Positions 20,555 through 32,548 of a stretch of DNA of 64,000 nt are shown one piece after another. Numbering within the stretch: position 1 is the first letter of the stretch; each line of letters starts with the position of its first letter. The DNA is taken from the NCBI GenBank assembly GCA_000750105.3, contig JPHH03000017.1, positions 434,001 through 498,000 of the forward strand, read 5' to 3'. Under the pieces are notes generated by a model. The model had not been told where the DNA came from. It searched no databases and saw only the letters and a program-made list of their open reading frames with translations. Source of the stretch: Tolypocladium sp. Sup5 PDA-1 (Eukaryota > Ascomycota > Sordariomycetes > Hypocreales > Ophiocordycipitaceae). Both the position numbers and the translations under genes were made by a program.

Positions 20555-22357
20555 TCATACAGAAGAATACACGCCCGTGACAAACCTGCCGCATTCCACC
20601 TTTTGCTCCAATGTGACCTTTCTGCCCTTGCCACCCTCGCCAATTCGAGTTGTTTGCCGAGGGGTGAGGCACAGGCGGTGCGTCTCACCCTTCCTCCCCT
20701 TGTCCGCATCACCCTCGCCCCCATCCAACGGTCCAATGTACGTCGGCGCGTTCATGTTGGTCCTCTTGCCGGTTCCGAGCTGGTAATGCTCATTGCCTCC
20801 CCAAAACATGACGTCGGCTCCCCAGTTGGTCTCGTTCTCCGTAGATCGGTTCGAGATGTTAGTCTCGGTGACGTTGTCCATGATTGCTGAGCAGTGCGTT
20901 GCCCCGATGCTCAAAGACTTGAGCTTAATGGGCATCATCTTGTTTGTCTTCTCGTCAAACTCAAATAGCGACGAAAGGGCCTTTACTTTCGTGGGCGCCA
21001 GCGACACGTGTGTCCACCTGCCCGTGCCCAGGGTCCCGGACACTCCTTGGCCGCAAGCCCAGAGATCGGTAACAGTTCGTGGCATTCTCTTTGCAGGCGC
21101 GGCGACTATAGCTTCTCCGGCCGATGGCACGTTCGCATCGACGGCGAAAAAGGTGTTGGTGCCACCGGCAGCGATCAACGTAACCTTGGGCACTAGGCCG
21201 CTGCTTGAATAAAGGTTGTTGATGGATACCATGGCTGGCGCAGAGGTGTACGGCAAACCACCCTCAGTCTCAAAGCCGAGCTGCCCGAACGTGTTGTCGC
21301 CAAAGGAAAACACTCGTCCGATCTTGTCCAAGACAACCGAATGGTAGTCTCCCGTAGCGACCTTGACGGCGTTGAATCCATTGAGAGTCAGGATCTCGTG
21401 TGCTTGATCGTACGGGCCCTGAGGTCTGGTCTCCCAGCCGAGACCGGGAATGCCCATCTGGCCCTTGGACGGGAACGACGTCGAGCTCGACGCAGCGGAA
21501 AAGACGCGCCCCTTGGAAGTCAGGAGTAGGCAGTGCTCAAGGCCACTGCTGATGTCGATGACCTTCTCGCCTCGGCCCAGGTTGGTTGGGGTCAAGGTTC
21601 GGAAGCTGATGCTCTCCTTGCCGCCGGAGCTCCAGAGGGACCACGAGCTCTTCTGCTGATCCTGTTTCGCGCCACCTTCCTGATCATCGCGCGAAGAGGG
21701 GATAGAGTAGACGGTGCCCTTTCGCGACAGCGCAATCAGACGGTCCGTCGACACCTCCAGCTTGATGAGATCCTTGCCCTTCAAGGTGGTCTCCGGCTTA
21801 GGGTCCGCCTTGGAGAAGCCCAGGCCCCATTGGACGAGATCTCCATTCTCCGTAATGGCCGCACCAAAGCCTTGGGTGAGCTTCAGGTCGCGCAGCAGCT
21901 GGTCGTTGAAGAATGCGATTCGTCGAGGCAGCTTGACGTACTTTTCGTTCGAGTTGGGGTCGATGACCTTGCCGGTGTTGGAGCCCCAGGCGTATACTCC
22001 CGGATGCTCCCAGCTGTTCTTGACCTGCAGATGCTGAGAGCTGATGAGGTCTCTGTTGTCCTCCTTGGACGCAGGCTGCTGCCGGGGCTTCTCGAATGCG
22101 AGCTCGACCTTTGCGGGCTCCGTCGCCTCCGCTTCGGGACTGGCCTTGGCCATGAGCTTGGGATAGTAGTAGGAGCCGGCAGCGGCGGCCGCAAAGACTG
22201 CCGCGAAGCCGACAACTCTCCCTCCGCGTCGGCGAGGACCCTGTTGAGACGAGTTGCTGGCATATCGAGCCCATTGGCGCTGGGTGGCAACGACTTGGCT
22301 CTGGGCTGAACAGCGAACCCGAGCAGCCCGCCCGAGAGCTCTTTGGGACGAATTCAT
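20555..22357 (-). CDS. fmp25: Fmp25-type mitochondrial RCC1-repeat protein
   Basis: A single exon gives 600 residues from the ATG at 22357; an upstream in-frame ATG at 22393 would add 12 residues ahead of the presequence. The N-terminus, MNSSQRALGRAARVRC, is an Arg/Ser-rich mitochondrial presequence. A transmembrane helix follows near residues 50-65 (VVGFAAVFAAAAAGSYYY). The rest is an RCC1-like beta-propeller with repeated blade motifs: GVYAWGSNTGKV, GDLVQWGLGF, GRVFSFGDNTFGQLG, LWACGQGVSGTLGTGRW and VMFWGGNEHYQLGTG. This matches Fmp25, a yeast inner-membrane protein linked to assembly of respiratory complex III; that role is known from the family only. It shares a 380-bp divergent promoter with cog3. 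Confidence 0.9.
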   Translation of the reverse strand: MNSSQRALGRAARVRCSAQSQVVATQRQWARYASNSSQQGPRRRGGRVVGFAAVFAAAAAGSYYYPKLMAKASPEAEATEPAKVELAFEKPRQQPASKEDNRDLISSQHLQVKNSWEHPGVYAWGSNTGKVIDPNSNEKYVKLPRRIAFFNDQLLRDLKLTQGFGAAITENGDLVQWGLGFSKADPKPETTLKGKDLIKLEVSTDRLIALSRKGTVYSIPSSRDDQEGGAKQDQQKSSWSLWSSGGKESISFRTLTPTNLGRGEKVIDISSGLEHCLLLTSKGRVFSAASSSTSFPSKGQMGIPGLGWETRPQGPYDQAHEILTLNGFNAVKVATGDYHSVVLDKIGRVFSFGDNTFGQLGFETEGGLPYTSAPAMVSINNLYSSSGLVPKVTLIAAGGTNTFFAVDANVPSAGEAIVAAPAKRMPRTVTDLWACGQGVSGTLGTGRWTHVSLAPTKVKALSSLFEFDEKTNKMMPIKLKSLSIGATHCSAIMDNVTETNISNRSTENETNWGADVMFWGGNEHYQLGTGKRTNMNAPTYIGPLDGGEGDADKGRKGETHRLCLTPRQTTRIGEGGKGRKVTLEQKVECGRFVTGVYSSV

Positions 22358-22737
22358 CTTGATCGGCGCCTGGAGCCAGTCGCAATATCTCACCGAATCT
22401 CAAGGGCAACAGTATGACAAGGGTTCGAGTACATACAGCTAGCCGTGAGCCAAGCTGCGAGTTGCGATGTACGAAGTAGTTGGTGAGGTCATGGAGACAC
22501 AAGCTCGAGATGGATATTTGGGTCCCCTGCGATGATTGGCGCCAGGTCCGTGCACCCCCCACGCCTTACAACGCCAATTAGCCCGCCTACCACTGGCCGT
22601 TCCTGCCGTCTCTCGGATCGGGGCCCGGAGCCAGTGGTTCCGACTAGAGCCTCCAATCGCACACGCGTCCGTGGCTTCTAGAAGTAGTGTTGTTGAAACC
22701 GTCACCGCTCCCCCTCGAGCTCCCAGCCTCGGCCACC
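22358..22737. promoter_or_regulatory. Bidirectional promoter, fmp25 / cog3
   Basis: Only 380 bp separate the two divergent start codons, so the promoters must overlap or be shared. No TATA-like element stands out. The cog3 ATG lies in a good context (GGCCACCATG). Confidence 0.6.
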
Positions 22738-25267
22738 ATGTACGAAGACTCGTGGTACAGCTTCGTGCCCGACATTGCGCCCAAGAAACCAGCGACAAAC
22801 AGCCAGTCGCAGGGCCACCGCCGAAAGGAGTCTCTCCTCCAACAGCCCAACGTTCGTTGCCTCCAACCTCATCCCCCTCTCCCCACTGCGGGGTGGGAGC
22901 TCACCGCGATCGCAGGGCACAGGCAAAGCCGACGACGTTCCCGAGCCGTTGGAGAATGTATTCGAGGAGATTGAGGACACAAACACGCCTCCGGAACCGA
23001 CCCTGACCCGCCGGGCCGCCTCATACTCGGACTTCTACCATGTTGTCAGAGCACAGCTGGCAAGGGATGGAGAGGTGCGCCAAAAAAAGAAGAAGGGGAA
23101 TAAAGCAGACAGGAGCTGGGAGGCATTGATGCTCTGCGATGAAGCTTCTGCGGCTAGTAAGCGCGATACGCCGGACACGGTATCCAGCGACTCCTTCCAA
23201 GACCAATTGCTGGAGGCTAGCCAGCAGGAATACTTGTACGAGCTCGGCGGATAACCAAATGAGCTGATGGATTGCTGACCTTTATCAGGCTATATCGCGA
23301 TCAGTTGGCCCTGACGGAGCGCCATCTCGATGGGCTCATCGATGACGCCAATGCCACGCTCACGCTGCTCACGTCGCTGTCAAACTCCTTCCAGTCCGTG
23401 GAAGCTCAGACATCCTCGTTCCAATCGCAGTGCGAGTCCCTTCTGACGGAACAACGGAGACTGGAGAAGCTTGCCGACGAAGTCGGAACGGACTTGCATT
23501 ATTACGCCTATTTGGATACGGCGTCCCGACGACTCAACGCTCCAGGGGCCAGCCGGCTGGTGGACGATGGGGCTTTTGGGGAGATGGTGGAGAACATTGG
23601 CTCTTGCATCGACTTTATGGATGCTCACGTATGGCGCATCCCCCGTCCTCCACGGACAGCTGCTAACATGATCTCACGTAGGAGACATATCGGGAGCGTG
23701 ACACATATCTGGCACGATACAATGCACTGCTGACCAAGGCTTTACATCTTTTGGACCATGGATTCAACACTCGATTGGAGAAATTATCGCCTGAGATAGC
23801 TCGCCAAATTGCTGCGACAAAGTCGGAATCTGCGCGCCATGCCCTGGCGTTTGGCCGTTTCGAGGAGATGATTACGGACACTTATTCGTTGCTGCCTAAT
23901 ATTCAAAAGATTGTACGCTGTGCGTACGACCAGTACGGCAGGCCCGTCGAGTCGGCTTCCGACGCCGGCGTATACGCCATTTCCGCCACAAACATGTTTC
24001 ACACGTTTCTGACCACGAGAGACCGAGATTTAAAGACGATGACGCAGCACGACTTGGAAGAATATCAAAAGGAAGCCAAGGCCCTCTCTGTGGAAACAGC
24101 GTCTCGAAACTATATCAAGCAATCTTTCGAAAAAGTATACCACGAGGACGGCTTGTTCTTCAAAGTCTTTGGCGTCGAGCCAACGTGGCACACATCCCCA
24201 GACTCGGCCTTCCAAGCAATCAAGTTAATAAACACGGCAATGGTTCACCCCGGAAACTTGGCGCCGCTGGCAAATAGCATACAAGGCGTGCTGCAAACCG
24301 CCGACCTGCAGGCTGTTTGCAACGTCGTGGGGTGGCTGGCGAGCGAGTACTCGGTTGCAGAGATTGATGAGGAGGACTCACCCTCGTCCAGGAAGTACAG
24401 GGAGTATGCGGCGCGGCTGCTCGTCGACCACCTCTGGCCCCTTACCGACAATGCATTTGTGGCGGAGATTACAAAGTCGATAGCCAAGGCTTCAGTCCAA
24501 GATGGGGCCTTGAAGATTGGCCCAGTGCTAGATGGTGTAGCATCCTCGAACGCGTACCCCCTGGTCAAGCGAGCGATTGAGTTGCTGGCCATGTTCGACC
24601 AGGCCATGCCCAAAGAACGATCGGTACGTAGGACATGCTGGTCTTTGTATTCGCTCTGACCCGATGCTTACTGCTTCCCCAGGCCAAGAATAGCTCAGTC
24701 GTGTTCAACATCGTCCGTGAGACGATCCAAGTTCTGCAGCGCGCTGAGGCGAGGATAAAGTCCCTGAAAACGGGCACCGACCCTGACTTGTTCATGGTGA
24801 AGAACCTACTCATAATCAAGAACGAGCTGGTCTCGCTTGAAATAGGCGACATCAGGAGCCACCCGCCGTCGATGCAGCATTTTGGGCGGATATGGGACAC
24901 GCTTAGCCCTCTGAACTGGGTAGGCTTCGTCAGCAACATCATCGGCGGCTCGCTCTGGTCTCGCGCCCCCCCGACAGTTACTGCCAAGACGTTGACAGCA
25001 GATGATATGAGCGAGCAGCTGGATGAATTGCTACGCCAGTCCATCTATGGGTTTACAAAACGCTGGGGCACATTGATGAATGATTCCCAGAGCCGAAAGG
25101 CGGGTGTCAAACCCATTGCCAAGGTGGAGGCTGAGTTGGAGAGCATCTTGCAGAATGCGTTCAGCAACCAGCCCGAAGTGATCTCGAAGCTGAAGGAGGC
25201 GATCCAGCTCAACGCCCAGGCACAAACCGAGGTCAAGGACGAGAAAAGAGGGGCGAAGCGATACTAA
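22738..25267 (+). CDS. cog3: Conserved oligomeric Golgi complex subunit 3
   Basis: Cog3/Sec34 is a lobe A subunit of the COG tether for retrograde vesicles within the Golgi. Five exons (22738..22851, 22916..23235, 23289..23628, 23682..24623, 24683..25267) give 766 residues, the usual length. The first intron is needed to move from the MYEDSWYSFVPDIAPKK frame to the LENVFEEIEDTNTPPEPTLT frame, and both segments are characteristic of fungal Cog3. Conserved Sec34 segments are SDFYHVVRAQL, YRDQLALTERHLDGLIDD, SCIDFMDAH, then ETYRERDTYLARYNALLTKA and FGRFEEMITDTYSLLPNIQ. The C-terminal half is helical. Several introns carry clear branch points, such as GCTAAC near 23662. Confidence 0.94.
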
Positions 25268-26312
25268 CAGCGGCGGTCAGCGTTGCCATGCTGCACAGCG
25301 AGTAACGATCCTCAATGCTCACCAGCTGCCAAGGTGTATCCTTAGTTGACAGTGGCTCAGCTATGAGTCGTGGTCGTGTTGGGGTGGGATTTGTAATGAA
25401 GTTCCCCGCAACGTCGTGGTGTTGAGGGACACATTTGGGGTCCAAGTGAGATGCCGAGCGTTGAGCCATTCACTCTGAACGAAACGGCGTCATAACACAA
25501 CTGTTGAGCCATGAAGCCGGGATTTCGAAGCGGACACGTGACTTAGAGGATATGATTGGGAGTCAGTTGGCAGGGGGTCATCTTAGCATAACAAAAACGT
25601 TTAGAATTGGGATTGGGCGTGATAGACGTGAGGGAGTCGTGAGAGGCGTCGCCGTGCGAAGGAAGTCGGGGATTTAATTAAGGTCCAAGTACCTCCGTAC
25701 AGAGCCCCTATATCCAAGCCGTTTTGCACCCGCCTGGAAAGCTGCAGCTCATTGGACTTTTCGTGGCATCAAAGACGTCGAATAGCGAAGTCCCCCCAAG
25801 CCGGGCAAACCCAGGCCGATCTTACACTTCCAATTCCACGTTCTCCATCCCCAGGCTGTGACGTCGTGGCGCGTTTACGCCCGACTTCCACTGCCATCTC
25901 GCCCGACGGTCCGACACCTGGTGTGCCCAATGGATCAGACTACGAATACCGTGCCGAACTCCGTCGTGCTGACCACAGCCCACCTGCTTAGTGAGACAGT
26001 CCAACGAATTGTTATTTTCTGACCGGATCTGCTTTCCAGGGATGTTATGCGGAGCGGGGTAGCGTGGGATGGAAAGTCGCTTTGTGAAGCGCCGCGTTTT
26101 GTTGAGGCAGCTGAACGCACGGCGTGGACGTTTGCGTGGCGCTTCGTAGCCTGTCGTGACCAACGCAGGAGGCTTATTGAACCAGCAGCGTGAGGCGGCT
26201 AACGGCACCGACTATACGAGCTGCGTATAAGTAACCCTCTCTCGCCGCCCATCTCCAATTGTCTCTGCATCAATGCCTCGGGTACAAAACACTTGAGTTG
26301 GAATTACCGAAA
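25268..26312. other. Intergenic region between cog3 and the GFA-domain gene
   Basis: About 1 kb separates two same-strand genes. Short open frames near 25752-26208 exist on both strands without a domain. Nothing else is recognisable. Confidence 0.4.
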
Positions 26313-27440
26313 ATGGCCACGACAGAGACCGAGCCGCTCCGCACGTACCGGGGCAACTGCCACTGCGGCGCCTTCGTGTACGAGGTGGAACTTCCGGAGA
26401 TCAAGTCGGTGTTCCAATGCAACTGCAGCATCTGCCACAAGAAGGGCTATCTCTGGGTGTTTCCGGGCGAGGCGGGCAACTTTAGGGTTGTCAAAGGCAG
26501 CGACGATGCTCTGACCGGGTACAGCTTTGGGCCTAAGAAGTTGGTCCACAAGGTTCGGGCTCTATGGCTGATGGACTTGGCGAAAAGCATGCTTGGAACT
26601 AACATGGTTGCAGTTTTGTCCTACTTGTGCTACTCCCGTCATGGGGCAGTTCCCTGATGGTCCTCCGGGCAAGCAGCGCGCCTTGAATGTTGGTACTCGT
26701 CTTGCCTTTTGCCAGCAGGGAGAAATGCTGACCGGAACACGAATAGGTCCGCGCAATGCAGGGTGTCAACACCTGGGATCTGGAAAAGAAGCCGTGAGTT
26801 GCGACTTGGTTCTGACAAGATTCGCCGTTGCTGATACTGGATAGGTTCGATGGTGCTGCGCTTGGAGACCAGTACGTGCCTCCCGAATACAAGGGCACCC
26901 TCCCGGCGGCCTTTGAAGGAAGCAAGCTGTATACCGGGAGCTGCCACTGCGGCGCCGTCAGCGTGGCCCTGACGAGCAAGCCGCTGGACGAGACGTTTGA
27001 CGAGCGGACGATTGAGTGCAACTGCAGCATCTGCGAAAGAGTGAGCACCCTCCCTCACAGATCCCTACTGCCGTCGAAACCGGCACGAGGACACTTCTGA
27101 CAGCTCCTCGTAGAACGCCTACTACTGGGTATACCCCGAAAGCGCGCGCGTCGTGCTCTCCGGCGACGACGCCAACATCGGGCGCTACAGCTTCGCGCGG
27201 CACATGCTCAGCAAGACCTTCTGCCGGACGTGCGGCGTGTGCCTGACCAACGAGTACAAGCCCGTCTCCGAGGAGCAGCGGGCGGCCATGTCGGACAAGG
27301 GCCGCGGGTTCGAAGAGTACGCGCGCGGGCACCACCCGGTCAACGTGCGCGTGCTGCAGGGCGTGGACCTGGGCGGGATGAAGCCGCCGACGAGGAGCAC
27401 TGGGGCGACGGGGCTGCCGCCGCCGTATGTGAATCCGTGA
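26313..27440 (+). CDS. Protein with two GFA (CENP-V-type) zinc domains
   Basis: Five exons, 26313..26552, 26614..26688, 26747..26793, 26845..27040 and 27114..27440, give 294 residues. Two zinc-binding GFA domains lie in tandem. The first has GNCHCGAFVYEVE, QCNCSICHKKGYLWVFP and, after an intron, FCPTCATPV. The second has GSCHCGAVSVAL, ECNCSICERNAYYWVYP and FCRTCGVCL. Each therefore keeps the CxC, CxxC and CxxC zinc ligands. GFA proteins include bacterial glutathione-dependent formaldehyde-activating enzymes, but most fungal members have no proven activity, so calling this a formaldehyde enzyme would go too far. The start at 26313 has a clean AAAATGGCC context; the frame is open upstream for 18 more codons. 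Confidence 0.88.
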
Positions 27441-28154
27441 GCGGGCGAGATGTGGGAGGTGGCTGTTTGTTGAGCGATGCAGTGGTGGGAGTTGCGTGTG
27501 GCGATGTGGGAGTTGAGCGGTGGAGTTGAGGGGAGTTGTTGTCGGGGCGAGAGGAGCTGTGGTTCACTCTTTCTGAATCAAACAACTGATGCTTGAATGC
27601 CATCCGGAGTCGGTGAACCCTTGGTGTTGCATCTGCTGTAATCGAGCCTATCATGGTTCTCAGACCCAATCAAAGGCCCTAGACTCGTCTGTCAGTGGAC
27701 ATGGCGCGGTGGACCACGAATGGTCATGGGACTCGAGCACCCTGAATCCAACTGTCAGAAGAACAGCAGCGCCCCGGCCAGAGACGGCAGGTCTCCAAGA
27801 TAAGGTGCAGCGCGGTCCGCTGGCCGGGATGAATCGGCTGGTCGAGGCGCTTCTTACCTAACAAGTTCCCCGGAGCGACCCCACGCTAAGCCCGCTTCGT
27901 CTGCCCCACGACGGGAGAGCACGACATCGGAGGCGGCTCGTCGCTGTCCGTGGACGCCGCCTTTACTAATTATATCGAAAAGACTTCCCATACTTTACCT
28001 CCTCCCACAGCGCTGCTTCTCCCTCGCACACGTCCGTACTTTTGCGATTGGCCGTCGATTCACCTCTGCAACTTCATCGGACGACAACCCACGCCGTCGA
28101 CCGCGCCCGCTTCGTATCCCTCTGCCCGCGGCCAGTGCGCCGACACCAGCCGCA
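27441..28154. other. Intergenic region between the GFA gene and the mitochondrial carrier gene
   Basis: The first 120 bases are G-rich with repeated GGAGTTG-type words (near 27485-27540). The remainder is the presumed carrier promoter, with no recognised element. Confidence 0.35.
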
Positions 28155-29309
28155 ATGGAGGCGCCGGCACTCGAGGTTGAGCCGCAGCAGGGCGGCGCGC
28201 TGCAGACGGCCAAGGACCTGTTCTCGGGCGCCGTGGGCGGCGTTGCGCAGGTCATGATCGGTACGGATGCGCCCCTGTTTGTGCTCTACCTAGCCGGGAA
28301 GTGAGGCCAGCGCGCTCGGCGACGAGACGTGCGAACATGGCATTGGGGCAAGCGCCTCGCTCCATGCGCGCCCAGCTGGCCTCGCTGCAGACGGGGCACG
28401 GCATGCGGCCATGGTCCTGCTACTTTGGAAGCGCTCAATGCGAAATACAGTGCTCAATGGCTTGCTGACAACCCTCTCTCCGCAGGCCAGCCGTTCGACA
28501 TCATCAAGGTCCGCCTCCAAACCACCAACCAATACTCAGGCGCCCTCCAGGCCGCCACGTCCATCTACAAGAACGAAGGCGCCCTCGCCTTCTACAAGGG
28601 CACGCTCACGCCGCTCCTCGGCATCGGCGCCTGCGTCTCCATCCAGTTCGGCGCCTTCCACTCGGCGCGGCGCTGGTTCGAGGCCCGCAACGCCAACCAC
28701 GGCGGCTCCTCCACGACGAGGCCCAACACCCTCAGCTACGGCCAGTACTTCGCCGCGGGCGCCTTCGCGGGCGTCTCCAACGCCGCGCTGTCGGGCCCCA
28801 TCGAGCACATCCGCATCCGCCTGCAGAGCCAGCCGCACGGCGAGGCGCGCCTCTACAGCGGCCCGCTCGACTGCGTGCGCAAGCTGAGCGCCCACCAGGG
28901 CGTCCTGCGCGGCCTCTACCGCGGCGAGGCCGTCACCATCTACCGCGAGGCCGCCGCCTACGGCGCCTGGTTCACCGCCTTCGAGTACCTCATGAACGCC
29001 GACGCCGCCCGCAACGGCGTCGACCGCAAGGAGATCCCCGGCTGGAAGGTGGCCTTTTACGGCGGCCTCGCCGGCGAGGCCCTCTGGCTCTCCAGCTACC
29101 CCTTCGACGTCATCAAGAGCAAGATGCAGACCGACGGCTTCGGCGCCCAGCAGAAATACCCGACCATGCGCAGCTGCTTTGCCGCCACCTGGCGCGCCGA
29201 CGGCATGCGCGGCTTCTGGAAGGGCATCTGGCCGACGCTCTTCAGGGCCATGCCCGTGAGCGCGGGTACGTTTGCGGTTGTTGAGATGACCATGAGGGCC
29301 ATCAACTGA
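28155..29309 (+). CDS. Mitochondrial solute carrier (Ymc1/carnitine-carrier-like)
   Basis: Exons 28155..28260 and 28486..29309, separated by a 225-nt intron, give 309 residues, typical of the SLC25 family. The three carrier repeats are clear: a first Px[DE]xx[KR] motif QPFDIIKVRLQ, completed across the splice, a second GPIEHIRIRLQ and a third YPFDVIKSKMQ. Each is followed by a loop and the [FY]xG motif (FYKGTLTPL, LYRGEAVTI, FWKGIWPTL). Six transmembrane helices are expected in the inner membrane. The overall pattern resembles the Ymc1/Ymc2 and basic-amino-acid/carnitine subgroup, but the substrate cannot be read reliably. In the second motif the usual proline-aspartate is proline-isoleucine-glutamate, which is tolerated in this family. 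It converges with the RINT1/Tip20 gene, 221 bp away. Confidence 0.92.
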
Positions 29310-29530
29310 AGCAATTTTCCCTTTTCGTTTCTGGGTTCGGACGGTCAAAAGAGCGATTATCACGTAGAGAGTGAGTGTGGCGCGAGAGGGCAAACTGCAG
29401 GCACATATATTTAGACACGGCACCGCAAGACTTCAACAGTGACTTGGAGGAGGTGGTAGATTTACTCGCTTCGAGGCAGCATACTTGATACTTTCCTCGT
29501 CTGTATATACTAGAATTCATGACCGATCTA

Positions 29531-32030
29531 CTACCATCCGACATTCTCGTTATTCTCTACCCGTCTCTGGAGGATGTACCTCGCATTCAGCGGCGTCAGA
29601 GCCTCGAGCCCCAGCTCCTCGAGCACCCTGCGCGCCTCGTCATTGTCTGTAAACGCCCGGTCGCTCGCATCCTTGAGCGTGACGCCGACCGTGCCGTCGG
29701 GCCAGCCGGCGGCCTCCGCCGACGCCGGCAGGTTCAGGAGCTGCATGCCCTCGCGCAGCGCGTCCAGCGCCGAAGACCCGCCAGGGATGTAGCGATCGAC
29801 CAGGGAAAAGAGGGCGGCGCCGTCGTGTGCAAACTGCGCGGCGCCGAGGGTGGTGAAGGACTGCCGCAGGAGGACGTTGCTCCAGAGCGTCTCCTGCAGC
29901 TTGTCCAGCGCGTCGTGCCAGACGCGACGGAAGGAGGCTGTGGAAAGCGCCTTGGACAGGAAATCGAGGTTGCGCTTGAGGATGCGCAGCGGCTCGTCTA
30001 GCTCTGGTGTAATCGATAGTTGCGAAGGGTCGTCTGTCAACTATAATTAGCCTAACGGCCCATGGTGGCATACGCATATGGGGTGTTGCCCACCAAGAAC
30101 GGCCGCCTCGCCAATTGTTGTCCATTGGACATGGTTCAGGTATGCACGGAAAGCCTTGGAGTGGGAGTCGGCCAAGGCGCCGACGAGCATCTCCTCTGCC
30201 CCCTTGCGGCGCATCGTATACGCGGCAACGGTCTCGTCAAAAATGCCGCCGATCTCGCCGTCCCCCAAACCGCTTGGGACGCGACCATTGATGTCATCTT
30301 GTTCGACTGTGTCGATGAGACTGCCCAGTTGCTTTCGCTGTGCATCGCGAGCTTGCAGCTCTTCCCACAGGACGGCAAAGAACTTGCATCAAAGTCAGAA
30401 AACAATACCAAATAGACTTGGAGACAGTCCTTACCTCTTCGTCACTCCATTCCGCCAGCGTATTGGCAACGTGGTCCGCGCTGCCAATAACCTTGCACAA
30501 AGTCTCGAATGCGCCAGTGCCATCCAGGGCAGCCAACTGCTCCCTAGTGACCCCGTGCAGGGTTCTCCCCAATGTTGACGTGATGGACTGGTACGCCTCC
30601 AAAGACCCTCGCAGCCGGTCGTGGTATCCGTCGAGAATGTCAAGTTGGATATCGGTGAGGAAGCGAATCTTGTGCTTGAGCTTGCGCAGCCTCTCGTACT
30701 TGGTGGTGACTGCTCTCAGCAGATCCGTGATTCGCACGGCGGCAAAGGTAGGCTTCATCTTGCCGCCGACTGCATAGTCGTAGTCAATCTTCCGTGCGTC
30801 TTGCGACTCCATGGTCTGTTCGAACCGCTCGAGAGCAAAGCCTCTTTCAACCTGGAACCAGGCGTCAAAGTGATCGTCCAGGACATCGGCGGAAAGGCCT
30901 GGCCATCCGTTATCAGGGTCGCCGCCGTCGTAGTGGAATCTCGAGCGGATATTGTCGTCGAGAGTCATCAGCTGCGACATGAAGCTGCTAAAGAATGAGA
31001 GACTCTGGGTCCCCTCCCGCGCCACCGCGTGAATCTTCTCCCGCATGACGGGCAGCATGGCCGTGACCAGAGCGCAGACAGGGTCCAAGTAGACCATCTT
31101 CGTCGCGACTGGGGTATCGTGAAACTTGGCCGCCAGAAGAGGCCCCAAATTATCGCGGAAAAAGTCCTCCCACTTTTCGATGGTCGTTAGAAACCAAGGG
31201 AAGCAGTGCGTGCCGACGGCCTGCAAACTGCTCGTTGGCTTGTCGCTGAGAAAGTGGAATCGAAACTCGGCAACGAGCATTTTCGCCATGACGTCAAAGG
31301 GGAGAAGCGATACGACGCTTTCGCTGTGTATAATCTCGGGCATTTGGAGGTCCAGGAGCTTCTCGATGCATGCAACCCACTCCTCGTCCATCTCGGACTG
31401 AGGGTCGACCCGGGGCCAGTGTCTCTTGCTTAGCACCGCGTCTAGTTCGGCCGACATTGTCTTCTTCATCTCGCTCCAAAGGGACTCTGTGACCCCTTCG
31501 ACGTGGTCCACCAAATGCAGCTCCTCGCTGCCCTGCACGCTTCGCAGCTTGATCGCCATCTCCTTGAGTCGAGTGTAGGGTTCCAGCGCGGCCTTGGGGC
31601 TGCCTGGCAGATGCGAGCGTGCCTCGGCGCGCAACTTCTCCACACCTTGTAGCAGAGCCAGGTATTTCTGCGCCATATCCACGGTCTGGAGCTTCTTCAT
31701 CGGCTTCTGGAGGCGGGCGATGGCTTCGCTGGGCGCGTCGGACGCGGCTGCAACTTTGACGCGCACATCGATGCTGTCCTGGAGCTTGTTGAATTCGTCG
31801 ATGCGAGCCTGCAGGGACCCCTGGCGGTTTTGCGCCGTGTCCCGCGCCTCCTCGAGTTCCTTGATCGCATCGTCAAGCTGCGACTGGAGCTGATTGCGCT
31901 GTGTCTCGACGCTGGCGACCAGTTCGTCGAGCGAGTCGAGGTCGGCCGTCGATTGAAGCTTGTCGTCGAGGAAATCTTCAACCCGAATATCAATGGAGCT
32001 TCCCAGCGCAGCCTCGGAAAGAGTCGTCAT
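29531..32030 (-). CDS. tip20: RINT1/Tip20 family vesicle-tethering protein
   Basis: This family provides the Tip20 subunit of the Dsl1 complex, which tethers Golgi-derived COPI vesicles at the ER. Exons complement(30435..32030), complement(30094..30382) and complement(29531..30033) give 795 residues. The start at 32030 begins MTTLSEAALGSSIDIRVEDF; the frame is open 39 codons further upstream, but this start fits the family better. After a coiled-coil N-terminus (residues 25-90) come RINT1 segments: LPGSPKAALEPYTRLK, FPWFLTTIEKWEDFF and DDHFDAWFQVERGFALERFE, and near the C-terminus WHDALDKLQETLWSNVLL and FAHDGAALFSL. The second intron is placed by phase (GTGGGC...GACAG) with a GGCTAAT branch point and gives EAAVLDDPSQLSITPELDEP; a small shift there is possible. 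Confidence 0.9.
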
Positions 32031-32548
32031 TTTATCATAGCTCGGCGGAACTCGTGATCGCTGGTGTTGAAGCTTGAAATGCCGTGTCCTGAGACAGTGA
32101 CGTGGGACGTGGAAGGCGCCGGAGAAGTCACTTATCGATAATCGCAAATCCTTATATCCGAAACCCTCCCATCTCGCCTCATCACTTCACATTTGTACCC
32201 CGTACGTTGCTGCAAAGACGTCTTTCCCTACTAGCAGCAACGGTATAACTTTATAAACAATTTGCAACTAATCTCATGCCGCAGACGGGCCCAAACAAGT
32301 ACGAAATACCTCGCCGAAGGGTGCAATCATGGCTTGCATTCACCCCCGTCCAAAGACTCCAACGCTTCGAGGGCCAACCACAAGGGGCGCCATCGTTCTC
32401 TGTTGAACTCCCCTTCGCTCATCCCGTGCGTCAATATATTGTTCTTTCATAGCTATATGCAGGACAATCGAGGATAAGTGTCGACGTTCCTCCTTTTGAC
32501 CATGTTTGTCGACAGCTTGGATACACAGTCGCCTGCGGAGGACGATGA
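32031..32548. other. Intergenic region between tip20 and the fructosamine-kinase gene
   Basis: About 520 bp lie between two minus-strand genes and should hold the tip20 promoter and the 3' end of the kinase-family gene. No open frame with domain features is seen. Confidence 0.4.

Noticed and set aside
28536..29423. 295-codon minus-strand frame
   Set aside because: It is antisense to the mitochondrial carrier, whose three signature repeats show the true strand.
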